A stretch of 64,000 bases of DNA from the NCBI RefSeq assembly GCF_022846655.1, contig NZ_AP025667.1:1029001-1093000 (forward strand), read 5' to 3'. Both the position numbers and the translations under genes were made by a program. Positions 25,856 to 33,522 of the stretch are shown one piece after another. A model generated the notes under the pieces. The model ran no database searches and had not been told where the DNA came from. It was given only the letters and a program-made list of their open reading frames with translations. The first letter of the stretch is position 1. Each line of letters begins with the position of its first letter. The DNA comes from Streptomyces seoulensis (GTDB lineage: Bacteria > Actinomycetota > Actinomycetes > Streptomycetales > Streptomycetaceae).

Positions 25856-26715
25856 GCACGCTCACCGAGAGCGCGGAGACGGCTCCCGGCTACCGCGCCT
25901 CCCGCACCCTGCCCGTACGCGTGGAACTCGTCCGCCAGCTCGGGCGGCGCCGCACCCTCGTCATGGGCGCGATCCTGGCCGCGCTGCCGCTGGTCCTGCT
26001 GGCCGCGTTCGCGGTCGGCGGGGACCCGGCCGGACGGGGGCGCCGGATCAGCCTGATGGACACGGCCACCGCGTCCGGCGCCAACTTCGCCGCCGTCAGC
26101 CTGTTCGTCTCGGCGGGCTTCCTGCTGGTGATCCCGGTCGCCCTGTTCTGCGGGGACACCGTCGCCTCCGAGGCCGGCTGGTCCTCGCTGCGCTATCTGC
26201 TGGCGGCGCCGGTGCCGAGGGCCCGGCTGCTGTGGTCCAAGCTGGTCGTTGCGCTGGGGATGAGCCTGGCCGCGATGATCCTGCTGCCCGTGGTGGCGCT
26301 GGCGGTGGGGACGGCCGCGTACGGCTGGGGTCCGCTGCTCGTCCCGACCGGCGGGGCGGTGGAGGCGGGGACGGCGGTGGGACGGCTGGCCGTGGTGGTG
26401 CTGTACCTCTTCGTCTCGCAACTGGTCACCGCGGGGCTCGCGTTCTGGCTCTCCACCCGTACGGACGCCCCGCTCGGCGCGGTGGGCGGGGCGGTCGGGC
26501 TGACCATCGTCGGCAACGTCCTGGACGCGGTGACGGCCCTCGGCCACTGGCGGGACTTCCTCCCCGCGCACTGGCAGTTCGCCTGGGCGGACCTCCTCCA
26601 GCCGCACGCGGAGTGGGCCGGCATGGCCCAGGGCGCCTCGGTCTCGGTCACCTACGCCCTGGTCCTGTTCGCCCTGGCCTTCCGCGCCTTCACCCGCAAG
26701 GACATCGTGTCCTAG
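25852..26715 (+). CDS. ABC-2 type transporter permease
   Basis: A 287-residue membrane protein with six predicted helices (for example LVMGAILAALPLVLLAAFAVGG, AAVSLFVSAGFLLVIPVALFCGD and SVTYALVLFALAF) and the ABC-2 feature of a first helix preceded by a basic N-terminus. The GTG start overlaps the stop of the hydrolase-ATPase fusion as GTGA and is preceded by GGAGG. It should form the channel for the fused ATPase. The substrate is unknown; export of a lipid, peptide or antibiotic-like compound is typical of this class. Confidence 0.88.
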   Translation: MSTLTESAETAPGYRASRTLPVRVELVRQLGRRRTLVMGAILAALPLVLLAAFAVGGDPAGRGRRISLMDTATASGANFAAVSLFVSAGFLLVIPVALFCGDTVASEAGWSSLRYLLAAPVPRARLLWSKLVVALGMSLAAMILLPVVALAVGTAAYGWGPLLVPTGGAVEAGTAVGRLAVVVLYLFVSQLVTAGLAFWLSTRTDAPLGAVGGAVGLTIVGNVLDAVTALGHWRDFLPAHWQFAWADLLQPHAEWAGMAQGASVSVTYALVLFALAFRAFTRKDIVS

Positions 26716-26734
26716 CGAGCGCCCGTACACACGG

Positions 26735-26768
26735 CGGCGGCCCACCGGTCGGAACCGGTGGGCCGCCG
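26735..26768. terminator. Bidirectional terminator between the ABC permease and a rodlin gene
   Basis: CGGCGGCCCACCGGT pairs perfectly with ACCGGTGGGCCGCCG around a four-base loop, between two convergent genes. Confidence 0.88.
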
Positions 26769-26783
26769 CTGCGGAGGGCTCGA

Positions 26784-27191
26784 TCAGCCGTTGCCGGCAC
26801 CGTTGCCGGACAGCGCGGAGATGTCGTCCAGGATGTGCGACAGCGGCTCGTCGCCCTTGGCCTGGGTCGAGTTCTCGACGCACTGCTGGTTCTGCGGCGA
26901 GGACAGGACGGGGATGTCCTGGATGCCGACGTTGACCAGGGCCACCAGGGACTGGGCGTTGAGCTTCGCCGGCAGGCCGATGCAGGGCTTGTTCAGCGAA
27001 CCCTGGACCAGGGCGAGCTGCGGGCTCATGTTCCCGTAGGTGGCCGAGTTGCCGAACGACTGCGAGGCGCCGTTGCCGCTGAACGACGTGGTGCCGTGGT
27101 CGTCACCGATGGCCAGGGCCTGCGGGGCGGCCGCGCCCGCGAGACCGGCGACGGAGGCGGCGACGGCCGCGGTTGCCCACAGCTTCTTCAT
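26784..27191 (-). CDS. Rodlin (additional paralogue)
   Basis: A 135-residue secreted rodlin, a component of the rodlet layer that arranges chaplin fibrils on aerial hyphae and spores. After a signal peptide ([27 protein letters not shown]) comes the mature part with the [25 protein letters not shown] motif, two Cys residues ([26 protein letters not shown]) and a C-terminal [13 protein letters not shown]. The start at 27191 follows GAAGGGAACC. It is nearly identical in its mature part to the neighbouring 27417-27827 rodlin, so it looks like a recent duplicate. A sigma-BldN-like promoter lies upstream. Confidence 0.93.
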   Translation of the reverse strand: MKKLWATAAVAASVAGLAGAAAPQALAIGDDHGTTSFSGNGASQSFGNSATYGNMSPQLALVQGSLNKPCIGLPAKLNAQSLVALVNVGIQDIPVLSSPQNQQCVENSTQAKGDEPLSHILDDISALSGNGAGNG

Positions 27192-27238
27192 GTTGGTTCC
27201 CTTCGAAAGGCGGACTCCGGGGAGGAGCTGCGTGATCG

Positions 27239-27267
27239 TCAACGGGGAAGGGGCCGCCGGGGTTGCG
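27239..27267 (-). promoter_or_regulatory. Sigma-BldN-like promoter of the first rodlin gene
   Basis: On the minus strand CGCAAC (27267-27262), 17 bp, CGTTGA (27244-27239) matches 5/6 and 6/6 of the consensus CGTAAC-N16-CGTTGA that I recall for the developmental sigma factor BldN. It ends 48 bp before the rodlin start codon. Confidence 0.65.
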
Positions 27268-27416
27268 GTCTTTGACCCTATCGGGGCAGCGCAGTCCGAT
27301 GAGTGCACAAACGCCCCCCCTCGTCTCGTCCGGCCCCGGAAACACCGACGGGCCGCCGATCGTGTCGGCGGCCCGGAGGGCCGGGCCCCTCGCGGGGTCC
27401 GAGAGCGTGCGAAGGC

Positions 27417-27827
27417 TCAGTTGTTGCCGGCGCCGTTGCCGGACAGCGCGGAGATGTCGTCCAGGATGTGCGACAGCGGCTCGTCGCCCTTGGCCTGGGT
27501 CGAGTTCTCGACGCACTGCTGGTTCTGCGGGGAGGACAGGATCGGGATGTCCTGCACGCCGACGTTGAGCAGACCCACCAGGGACTGCGCGTTGACCTTC
27601 GCGGGCAGGCCGATGCAGGGCTTGTTCAGCGAGCCCTGGATGAGCGCCATCTGCGGGCTCATGTTGCCGTAGGTGGCGGAGTTGCCGAACGCCTGGGAGG
27701 CGCCGTTGCCGCTGAACGACGTGGTGCCGGTGTCGTTGCCGATGGCCAGGGCCGGCGCCGCGGCGGCGGCGGACACACCGGCGACGGACGCGGCGACCGC
27801 GGCGGCGGCCAGAACCTTCTTGATCAC
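27417..27827 (-). CDS. rdlB: Rodlin RdlB-like
   Basis: A 136-residue secreted rodlin with signal peptide ([28 protein letters not shown]) and the same mature architecture as the other two: [22 protein letters not shown], two conserved Cys residues and a [14 protein letters not shown] tail. The GTG at 27827 is chosen because AAGGGAATCGCAAG precedes it and the signal peptide begins there. It is divergent from the rodlin at 28087, as I remember for rdlA/rdlB in S. coelicolor; the A/B naming here rests on that position only. Confidence 0.93.
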   Translation of the reverse strand: MIKKVLAAAAVAASVAGVSAAAAAPALAIGNDTGTTSFSGNGASQAFGNSATYGNMSPQMALIQGSLNKPCIGLPAKVNAQSLVGLLNVGVQDIPILSSPQNQQCVENSTQAKGDEPLSHILDDISALSGNGAGNN

Positions 27828-27873
27828 TTGCGATTCCCTTCCGGAGAAACCCCGTCCATCGGGGGTGACCGGC

Positions 27874-27902
27874 TCAACTGCCGTGCCGGGCGCGGGGTTG
27901 CT
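27874..27902 (-). promoter_or_regulatory. Sigma-BldN-like promoter of rdlB
   Basis: On the minus strand AGCAAC (27902-27897), 17 bp, AGTTGA (27879-27874): four and five of six positions match the recalled BldN consensus, with invariant AAC and GTTGA kept. Confidence 0.5.
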
Positions 27903-28008
27903 CCCGTTCACCCCAACGGCCGACGGGGCGCGCGGGAAATCGGCTGTGCGCGGCCGGGGGAATTCCGTCTCCTCCGTGCACCGGGATCGATCCGATCGGG
28001 TGACTTAC

Positions 28009-28036
28009 CGCAACCAATCGGCGCCCCACCGGTTGA
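28009..28036 (+). promoter_or_regulatory. Sigma-BldN-like promoter of rdlA
   Basis: CGCAAC (28009-28014), exactly 16 bp, GGTTGA (28031-28036), each one mismatch from the recalled CGTAAC/CGTTGA. It lies 50 bp before the start codon. Confidence 0.65.
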
Positions 28037-28086
28037 TGTCTCCGCAGGAACGAACGTCTGGCGAGCAGCCAGGAAAGGAAAGCGAA

Positions 28087-28497
28087 ATGCTGAAGAAGGC
28101 AATGGCCGCGGCGGCGGTCGCCGCGTCCTTCGTGGGCGTGTCGGCGGCGGCGGCCCCTCAGGCGCTTGCCATCGGCAACGACACGGGCACCACGTCGTTC
28201 AGCGGCAACGGCGCCACGGAGGCGTTCGGCAACAACGTGACCAACGGCGACCTCAGCCCGCAGGCCACGCTGGTGCAGAGCTCGCTGAACAAGCTCTGCG
28301 TCGGCCTGCCGGTCAAGGCGAACGTCCAGTCGGTGCTGGCCCTGGTCAACGTCGGTGTCCAGGACATCCCCGTCCTGTCCTCCCCGCAGAACCAGCAGTG
28401 CGCCGAGAACTCCACCCAGGCGAAGAACGACGAGCCGCTCTCGCACGTGCTCGACGACATCTCCGTCCTCGCGGGCAACGGCGTCGCGAACGACTGA
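28087..28497 (+). CDS. rdlA: Rodlin RdlA-like
   Basis: A 136-residue secreted rodlin with signal peptide ([28 protein letters not shown]), mature [25 protein letters not shown], two Cys residues and a [14 protein letters not shown] end. It is more diverged from the two minus-strand copies than they are from each other. AAGGAAAG precedes ATG 28087. It is next to the short chaplin, the arrangement I recall for rdlA-chpD. A clear terminator follows. Confidence 0.93.
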   Translation: MLKKAMAAAAVAASFVGVSAAAAPQALAIGNDTGTTSFSGNGATEAFGNNVTNGDLSPQATLVQSSLNKLCVGLPVKANVQSVLALVNVGVQDIPVLSSPQNQQCAENSTQAKNDEPLSHVLDDISVLAGNGVAND

Positions 28498-28521
28498 CGC
28501 ACGCTCAGCGCTCCGGAAATC

Positions 28522-28560
28522 GCCCGGCGGCACGGGAAACCGTGCTGTCCGGGCTTTTTT
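28522..28560 (+). terminator. Terminator after rdlA
   Basis: GCCCGGC-GCACGG pairs with CCGTGC-GTCCGGGC around a GAAA loop, followed by TTTTTT. It separates rdlA from the chaplin gene. Confidence 0.88.
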
Positions 28561-28766
28561 CGTCGCCCTTTTCCAGGGCCTCCGGGTTGCTCCAACCTGT
28601 CAATTCCCTGGGGGCGTTCGAGTGAATTGACGGGCGACTCGCGTTCAGTGGTTTCTTCCGCCGTCTATCCCTCGTTCTACAGCCTGCCGGTCATGGTGCG
28701 AGCCGCTCAGTTGTGCTCGCTCGGTTTCGGCCGTCACTGTGCATGACCGCAGAGAAGGGAAAGACC

Positions 28767-28994
28767 ATGAAGAAGAGCGCTGCTGTCATCGCCGGCGCCA
28801 TCCTGGCTCTGGGTGGGGCGGCTCCCGCCTTCGCCGACGCCGGTGCCGAGGGTGCCGCGGTCGGTTCGCCGGGTGTGCTGTCCGGCAACGTGATCCAGGT
28901 CCCGATCCACATCCCGGTCAACGTCTGTGGCAACTCCATCGACGTGATCGGCCTGCTCAACCCGGCGTTCGGCAACGCCTGCGTCAACGACTGA
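28767..28994 (+). CDS. chpD: Short chaplin (ChpD-like)
   Basis: A 75-residue secreted chaplin: signal peptide MKKSAAVIAGAILALGGAAPAFA, then one chaplin domain (GSPGVLSGNVIQVPIHIPVNVCGNSIDVIGLLNPAFGNACVND) with the two conserved Cys residues that form a disulphide. Short chaplins assemble into amyloid fibrils at the hyphal surface and lower surface tension so that aerial hyphae can emerge. AAGGGA precedes ATG 28767. I found no good BldN-type promoter immediately upstream. The name rests on its position beside rdlA. Confidence 0.93.
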   Translation: MKKSAAVIAGAILALGGAAPAFADAGAEGAAVGSPGVLSGNVIQVPIHIPVNVCGNSIDVIGLLNPAFGNACVND

Positions 28995-29115
28995 CGCACA
29001 ACCGCCAGGTACCAGCCCCACGGCTGCGTTCAGGCCGGCCCCGGACCGTTGATCCATTTTGAATCTGCGTTCCGGGGCCGGCCTTCCCACTTCTTCGAGC
29101 AGGAAGACCACGAGA

Positions 29116-30141
29116 TTGCGACAGACCCTGAGCAAGGGCATGGTCGTGGCCGCCGCCGCGACGGGTGTGCTGTCCTTGTACGTCAGTCAGGCGCTCGCCG
29201 ATACGGGAGCGCACGGAGCCGCACAGGGCTCTCCCGGCGTGCTGTCCGGCAACACCGCCCACCTGCCGGTGCACGTCCCGGTCAACATCTGCGGGAACAC
29301 CGTCGACGTGGCGGCCGCGCTCAACCCCGCCCTCGGCAACGCCTGCGTCGACGCGGCGATCTCGAAGGCGCCGACCAAGGCCCCGCACGCCTCCTACGGT
29401 GACGACGAGCCGAGCGCGCCGACGACGACGCCGCCCGCGTACGGCTCCGAGGTGGAGACCACACCGCCCGCGTCGTACGGGAAGGACGAGGAAACCACTC
29501 CTCCGCCGTCCTACGGCCACGACGAGCCGAGCGCCCCGGAGACGACCGCGCCCGCCTCGTACGGGGACGACGAGGAGACGACGCCGCCTCCGTCGTACGG
29601 GAGCGACGACGAGACGACGCCGCCTCCGTCGTACGGCGACGACGAGGAGACGACGCCCCCGCCGTCGTACGGACACGACGACGAGACCACGCCGCCTCCG
29701 TCGTACGGCGACGACGAGACGACGCCCCCGCCCTACGGGGGTGAGGAGACCACGCCTCCGCCCTACGGAGGTGAGGAGACCACGCCTCCGCCGACCGGGC
29801 ACAGCACCCCTCCGCCCTACGGGGGCGAGGAGACCACGCCTCCTCCGGGCGGGCACAGCACGCCTCCGCCCTATGGCGGCGAGGAGACCACTCCTCCTCC
29901 GGGTGGCCACACCACGCCTCCGCCCGGAGGTCACACGACACCACCTCCCGGCGGGCACACCACGCCCCCTCCGGGAGGTCACACCACACCGCCTCCTGGC
30001 GGACACACCACGCCGCCCACCCTTCCGCACACCGGTGGTGACTCGCGGGCGATGTGGGCCACTTCGGCCGCCAGCGCCGTGCTGATCGCCGGTGGAGTCC
30101 TGCTGTACCGCCGCGGCCGGACCACGTCCCGCCACCGGTGA
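29116..30141 (+). CDS. Sortase-anchored long chaplin with one chaplin domain and a Pro/Thr/Gly repeat region
   Basis: A 341-residue surface protein. The signal peptide (MRQTLSKGMVVAAAATGVLSLYVSQALA) starts at TTG 29116, chosen because AGGAAG lies nine bases before it and long chaplins begin MRQ. A single chaplin domain (about 36-80; NICGN...NACVD) is followed by roughly 220 residues of repeats: SYGDDEETTPPP-type, YGGEETTPPP and finally GGHTTPPP units. Then come LPHTG at 303-307, a hydrophobic helix and the basic tail RRGRTTSRHR. Known long chaplins have two chaplin domains and an LAXTG signal, so both the single domain and LPHTG are unusual. It should be covalently attached to peptidoglycan and could tether short chaplins. 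It occupies the chpA position. Confidence 0.88.
   Translation: MRQTLSKGMVVAAAATGVLSLYVSQALADTGAHGAAQGSPGVLSGNTAHLPVHVPVNICGNTVDVAAALNPALGNACVDAAISKAPTKAPHASYGDDEPSAPTTTPPAYGSEVETTPPASYGKDEETTPPPSYGHDEPSAPETTAPASYGDDEETTPPPSYGSDDETTPPPSYGDDEETTPPPSYGHDDETTPPPSYGDDETTPPPYGGEETTPPPYGGEETTPPPTGHSTPPPYGGEETTPPPGGHSTPPPYGGEETTPPPGGHTTPPPGGHTTPPPGGHTTPPPGGHTTPPPGGHTTPPTLPHTGGDSRAMWATSAASAVLIAGGVLLYRRGRTTSRHR
29390..30020 (+). repeat. Tandem repeats encoding the wall-spanning region of the long chaplin
   Basis: The DNA repeats follow the protein units: about eight 36-39-bp units coding SYGxDxETTPPP, four of about 30 bp coding YGGEETTPPP, then seven 24-bp units coding GGHTTPPP. Copy number of such repeats is expected to vary between strains. 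Confidence 0.85.
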
Positions 30142-30146
30142 CCACC

Positions 30147-30174
30147 GGGTGCCGGACCCGAGCGCCCGGCACCC
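30147..30174 (+). terminator. Terminator after the long chaplin
   Basis: GGGTGCCGG (30147-30155) pairs with CCGGCACCC (30166-30174) six bases after the stop codon. The rest of the 305-bp gap to the next gene contains only a doubled ACGGCGCCGTAC sequence (about 30183-30212) and the next gene's ribosome binding site. Confidence 0.7.
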
Positions 30175-30446
30175 AGGGGTGACGGCGCCGTACCGCCACG
30201 GCGCCGTACAGCATCCTTTCGGGCCGTTTCCCGTCCGGCACCTCGCCACGCCGTCGGGCCGGGAGCGGCCAGCCGAGCGGCCCCGCACGGAGAACTCCGG
30301 CGGGGCCTTCGCCGTTCACCCACGCGGGGGCCCCGGCCACCCGCACGCGGTAACCGCGCTGGCGCGCACCCGGCGGGTGTGACTGGGTGTCAGTGAAGGC
30401 GCCGCGCAAGGCGCGAGGGCAGGGACGGCGGAGGGAGGGGCCGAAC

Positions 30447-31739
30447 ATGGCTCCACAGTGGCGCAGGACCCGGCGCGGACGGACGTCCGTGCTGGCCGCG
30501 GCGATCACCGTGTCGGTCCTCCTGGCCGGCCCCGGCTTCGCGGCCGGACCGCACCGGACGGCCCCGGAACCGACCCCCGCGCCGACCGCGACCGCGGCAC
30601 CCCCCGCTGCCAGGACGGGCCCCGACTTCGGCGCGTTCCTCGACTCCGGACCGCTCGGGATCGCCCGGATTCCCGGACTGAGCCACTGGCTGGGCGGCGC
30701 CGAGCTGAAGGTCGCGCACACCTATCTGCCGGGCGGCCGCTGGAGCGACATCGAGGGCTCGCCCGGTTTCCTGGAACCGTGGGCGCACTGGCGGCGCGAG
30801 AAGCCAGAGCGCACCCTCGTCCTCAACGTGCCCCTGCAGGAGCGCAACGAGGAGCATCTGTCCGACGCGCAGGTACGGCTGCTGCTGCGGCAGGCCGCCG
30901 CCGGACAGTTCGACCAGCACTTCCGCACGCTGGCCGAGAAGCTGGTCCGGCTCGGCGTACCCGACACGGTGCTCGTGCTCGGCTGGGAGATGAACGGCAT
31001 CACCTACACCCACCGCTGCGGGCCCGACCCCGAGGCGTGGAAGACGTACTGGAAGCGCATCGTCACCACCATGCGCTCGGTGCCGGGGCAGCGGTTCCGT
31101 TTCGACTTCGCGCCCAGCAGAGGCCGGGACGCCGTGCCGTGGACCGAGTGCTACCCCGGCGACGACGCCGTCGACATCGTCGGCATGGACTCCTACGACC
31201 AGCCCGCCGGCATGCCCTTCGACGAGCAGATCAGCGAGCCCTACGGCCTCCAGGCCCAGGTGGACTTCGCCAAGGCGCACGGCAAGCCGGTGTCGTACCC
31301 GGAGTGGGGGCTGTTCCGCAACGGCGACAACCCCGAGTACATGCGGCGGATGCTCGCGTGGATGGACGAGCACAAGCCGCTGTACAACACTCTCACCGAC
31401 TACTGCCCGCACGGCGTGTGGCAGTGCCCGACGAATCCGAGGGCGGCCAAGGTGTACCGGTCGACGCTGTACGGCCGTACCGACCAGCCGACGCCGACAC
31501 CGACCCCCACAGCGCCCCCGACGCCCACCCCGACCCCCACTCCCACCCCGAAGCCGAGCCCGACCGCACCGGTCAGCCCGACGCCGAGCCCCACACCCAC
31601 CCCGGAGCCGGACCCGGGTGCCTCCTCCGGGACCAAGTCGCCCGCCGACTGTTCGGAACTGGCGCTGGGTGACTGGGTGGAGTTCTGGGCCGGGGGCCGG
31701 ATCTGCCTCCGCTTCGACCGGGTGCCGGGCTCCCGCTAG
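30447..31739 (+). CDS. Secreted GH26-like glycoside hydrolase with Thr-Pro linker
   Basis: A 430-residue exported protein. A Tat/Sec-type signal (RRTRRGRTSVLAAAITVSVLLAGPGFA) precedes a catalytic domain of GH26 type (mannanase-like TIM barrel) with candidate acid/base Glu181 in LGWEMNG and nucleophile Glu286 in SYPEWGLF. A (TP)n linker (about 355-400) and a 40-residue C-terminal domain with two Cys residues follow. GGAGGGAGGGG precedes ATG 30447. It is convergent with the polysaccharide operon, sharing stop-codon bases, so it may trim or cut the glycan that operon makes. That link is inferred. Confidence 0.8.
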   Translation: MAPQWRRTRRGRTSVLAAAITVSVLLAGPGFAAGPHRTAPEPTPAPTATAAPPAARTGPDFGAFLDSGPLGIARIPGLSHWLGGAELKVAHTYLPGGRWSDIEGSPGFLEPWAHWRREKPERTLVLNVPLQERNEEHLSDAQVRLLLRQAAAGQFDQHFRTLAEKLVRLGVPDTVLVLGWEMNGITYTHRCGPDPEAWKTYWKRIVTTMRSVPGQRFRFDFAPSRGRDAVPWTECYPGDDAVDIVGMDSYDQPAGMPFDEQISEPYGLQAQVDFAKAHGKPVSYPEWGLFRNGDNPEYMRRMLAWMDEHKPLYNTLTDYCPHGVWQCPTNPRAAKVYRSTLYGRTDQPTPTPTPTAPPTPTPTPTPTPKPSPTAPVSPTPSPTPTPEPDPGASSGTKSPADCSELALGDWVEFWAGGRICLRFDRVPGSR

Positions 31740-32869
31740 CCGGGCCGGCGCTCGCCGAGGCGGGCCAGTGCCGCCTTGCCGTGGCGCCGGGCGGCCGCGT
31801 CGTACAGGGCGGCCGACAGCAGCGGGGCGGTGCGGCGGCGGGCCAGCAGCAGGCGCCCGCTGGGGGCCGGGTCGGGGCGCCAGTGGTGCTTGTACGGTTC
31901 ATCGCCGCGCATCAGGCTCAGCGTGCCGTGGGCGCCCGCGGCGGTGTGCGCGGCGCACGCGTCCAGCAGCATGACGGCGACGTCCGCCTTGCGTTCGCGC
32001 AGGGAGGGGTGGGCGCCGTAGAGGTATCCGCCCGCGAGGCTCGGGGAGAGCAGGGTGAGGTCGACGGCGAGCACCTCGTCGCCGATGCGGAACTCGGTCA
32101 CCACCGCGTCCCCGGAGCGCACCATCGGCTCGACCGCGCGCACCAGGTGCTCCTGGAAGCGGGGCCGCAGATGCTCGGGCGTGACCTTCCGGTCCTGCCA
32201 CTGGAGCCGGTGCAGCTCCAGCAGCCTGGCCACCGCGCCCTCCGCCTCGCCGGGACCGGCCGTGTGCCGGGCCACCCCGAGCGCGGCCAGTTTGCGCAGC
32301 TTGGCGCGCACCCGCTGGGCCTTGCCGGACGGCAGCCGGGCGAGCAACTCGTCCATGGGCACCGGGGGCAGTTCCAGGCACAGGGAGTCCGGCAGCCGTC
32401 GGCGGGGGCCGCGCCAGCGGTCGTAGACGCGTTCCGCCGTGCCGCCGGGGCGCACCTCGCGCAGGTCGATCAGCGCGGTGCGGGCCGCCGTCCACAGGGC
32501 CTCGGTCAGGGCGCTGAGGGCGCGGCCGTCGTCGGCGTCGTCGAGCAGGACGTCGCCGTAGTCGGAGACCGTGCCGCCGAGCGGGACCAGCGCGGGCAGC
32601 GGGTGCCGGGTCAGGGTCAGGGGGGCGGCGGCGAGCAGGTCGCGGCCGGAGCGGACCAGCAGCACGCGGAGCCGTCCCGGCCGGCCGTAGGACAGCCACC
32701 AGGAGTGCAGCCACGCGTGGCTCTGGAACGGGGTCGCGGTGGCGCACCGCCGGTACAGCCGGCCCCAGGCCGGGGCGAGGGCCGCGAACTCGGCTTCGTC
32801 GGTGAGAAGTTCGGTGGTGAGCGCGGGACGCTCGAGGAAGGCCGGGCGTGCCGCGTACGTCGCCGTCAC
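31736..32869 (-). CDS. BioF2/CelD-like GNAT acyltransferase of the polysaccharide operon
   Basis: A 377-residue soluble protein of the FemAB/GNAT double-domain class (often called cellulose biosynthesis protein CelD). FQSHAWLHSWWLSYG, YGDVLLDD, LEHLRRLQWQ-like LELHRLQWQDRK and the GNAT core VAVMLLDACAAH are visible. Members transfer acyl or aminoacyl groups to glycans, so it may decorate the exopolysaccharide. The GTG start at 32869 overlaps the stop of the Wzz-like gene as GTGA. It is the last gene of the operon, and its stop shares CTAG with the stop of the convergent GH26 gene. Confidence 0.82.
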   Translation of the reverse strand: MTATYAARPAFLERPALTTELLTDEAEFAALAPAWGRLYRRCATATPFQSHAWLHSWWLSYGRPGRLRVLLVRSGRDLLAAAPLTLTRHPLPALVPLGGTVSDYGDVLLDDADDGRALSALTEALWTAARTALIDLREVRPGGTAERVYDRWRGPRRRLPDSLCLELPPVPMDELLARLPSGKAQRVRAKLRKLAALGVARHTAGPGEAEGAVARLLELHRLQWQDRKVTPEHLRPRFQEHLVRAVEPMVRSGDAVVTEFRIGDEVLAVDLTLLSPSLAGGYLYGAHPSLRERKADVAVMLLDACAAHTAAGAHGTLSLMRGDEPYKHHWRPDPAPSGRLLLARRRTAPLLSAALYDAAARRHGKAALARLGERRPG

Positions 32870-33522
32870 AGCCGGCCGTGGGCGTCGGCGGCGAAGGCGG
32901 GGCCGGGCAGCGGGGCCGGGAGGGCGCTGTCGGGTTCCTCCCGGCGGCCCGGCCGGACCAGCAGCGCGAGCCCGCCGAGCAGGCCGCCCGCGCCCGCGCC
33001 GACCAGCGCGGTCACCCCGGCGGACGCCGAGGAGGGTTCGGTCGGCCGGACCGCGCGGGAGAACTGCAGCAGTTCGACACGGGTGGCCTTCTTGCTCGCG
33101 TCGGCCTGCTCGGTGAGCGCCGCGGCCACCGCGTCGGCCATGGCGGCGGCCTGGGCCGGCTGGTCGGAGGTGGCGGAGACGGCGACCATCGGGGCGTCCG
33201 GCGAGGTGGCCGTGCGCACGCTCTTCTCCAGGGTCGCCACCGGCACCCCGGCCCGCGCCTGCGCCTCGCCGAGCACCGCGAGCTGGGTGGCGACCCTGCC
33301 GTACGCCTGGGCGAAGCCGAGCGCGGTGGAGGTGTCGGAGCGCTCGGCGGGGACGGCGATGACGTAGCTGGTCGCGGTGTACGCGGGCGGCTTCAGCAGG
33401 CCGTAACCGCCGCCGATCAGCCCGCCCGCGACGACCCCGGCGGCCACCAGTGACCACGGCGGCAGGGAACGGGAGCCCGGCAGACGGCCGGTGCGGTGGC
33501 GCCGGTTGGGAGTCTCGGTCAT
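32866..33522 (-). CDS. Wzz-like chain-length/polysaccharide co-polymerase protein
   Basis: A 218-residue membrane protein with two helices: SLVAAGVVAGGLIGGGYGLL near residue 25 and GVTALVGAGAGGLLGGLALLV near residue 180. They flank an extracytoplasmic Wzz-like domain (YTATSYVIAVPAERSDTSTALGFAQAYGRV). This is the topology of polysaccharide co-polymerases that set chain length with Wzy. No cytoplasmic tyrosine-kinase part is present. GGAGG precedes ATG 33522, which overlaps the stop of the glycosyltransferase gene. Confidence 0.85.
   Translation of the reverse strand: MTETPNRRHRTGRLPGSRSLPPWSLVAAGVVAGGLIGGGYGLLKPPAYTATSYVIAVPAERSDTSTALGFAQAYGRVATQLAVLGEAQARAGVPVATLEKSVRTATSPDAPMVAVSATSDQPAQAAAMADAVAAALTEQADASKKATRVELLQFSRAVRPTEPSSASAGVTALVGAGAGGLLGGLALLVRPGRREEPDSALPAPLPGPAFAADAHGRL

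Noticed and set aside
28687..28714. Possible BldN-type promoter for the ChpD-like gene (AGTTGT at 28709)
   Set aside because: No AAC-containing -35 at 16-17 bp spacing; match too poor to report.
29390..30020. Repeat block considered as a non-coding satellite or CRISPR
   Set aside because: It stays in frame between a chaplin domain and an LPXTG anchor and encodes a plausible wall-spanning stalk.
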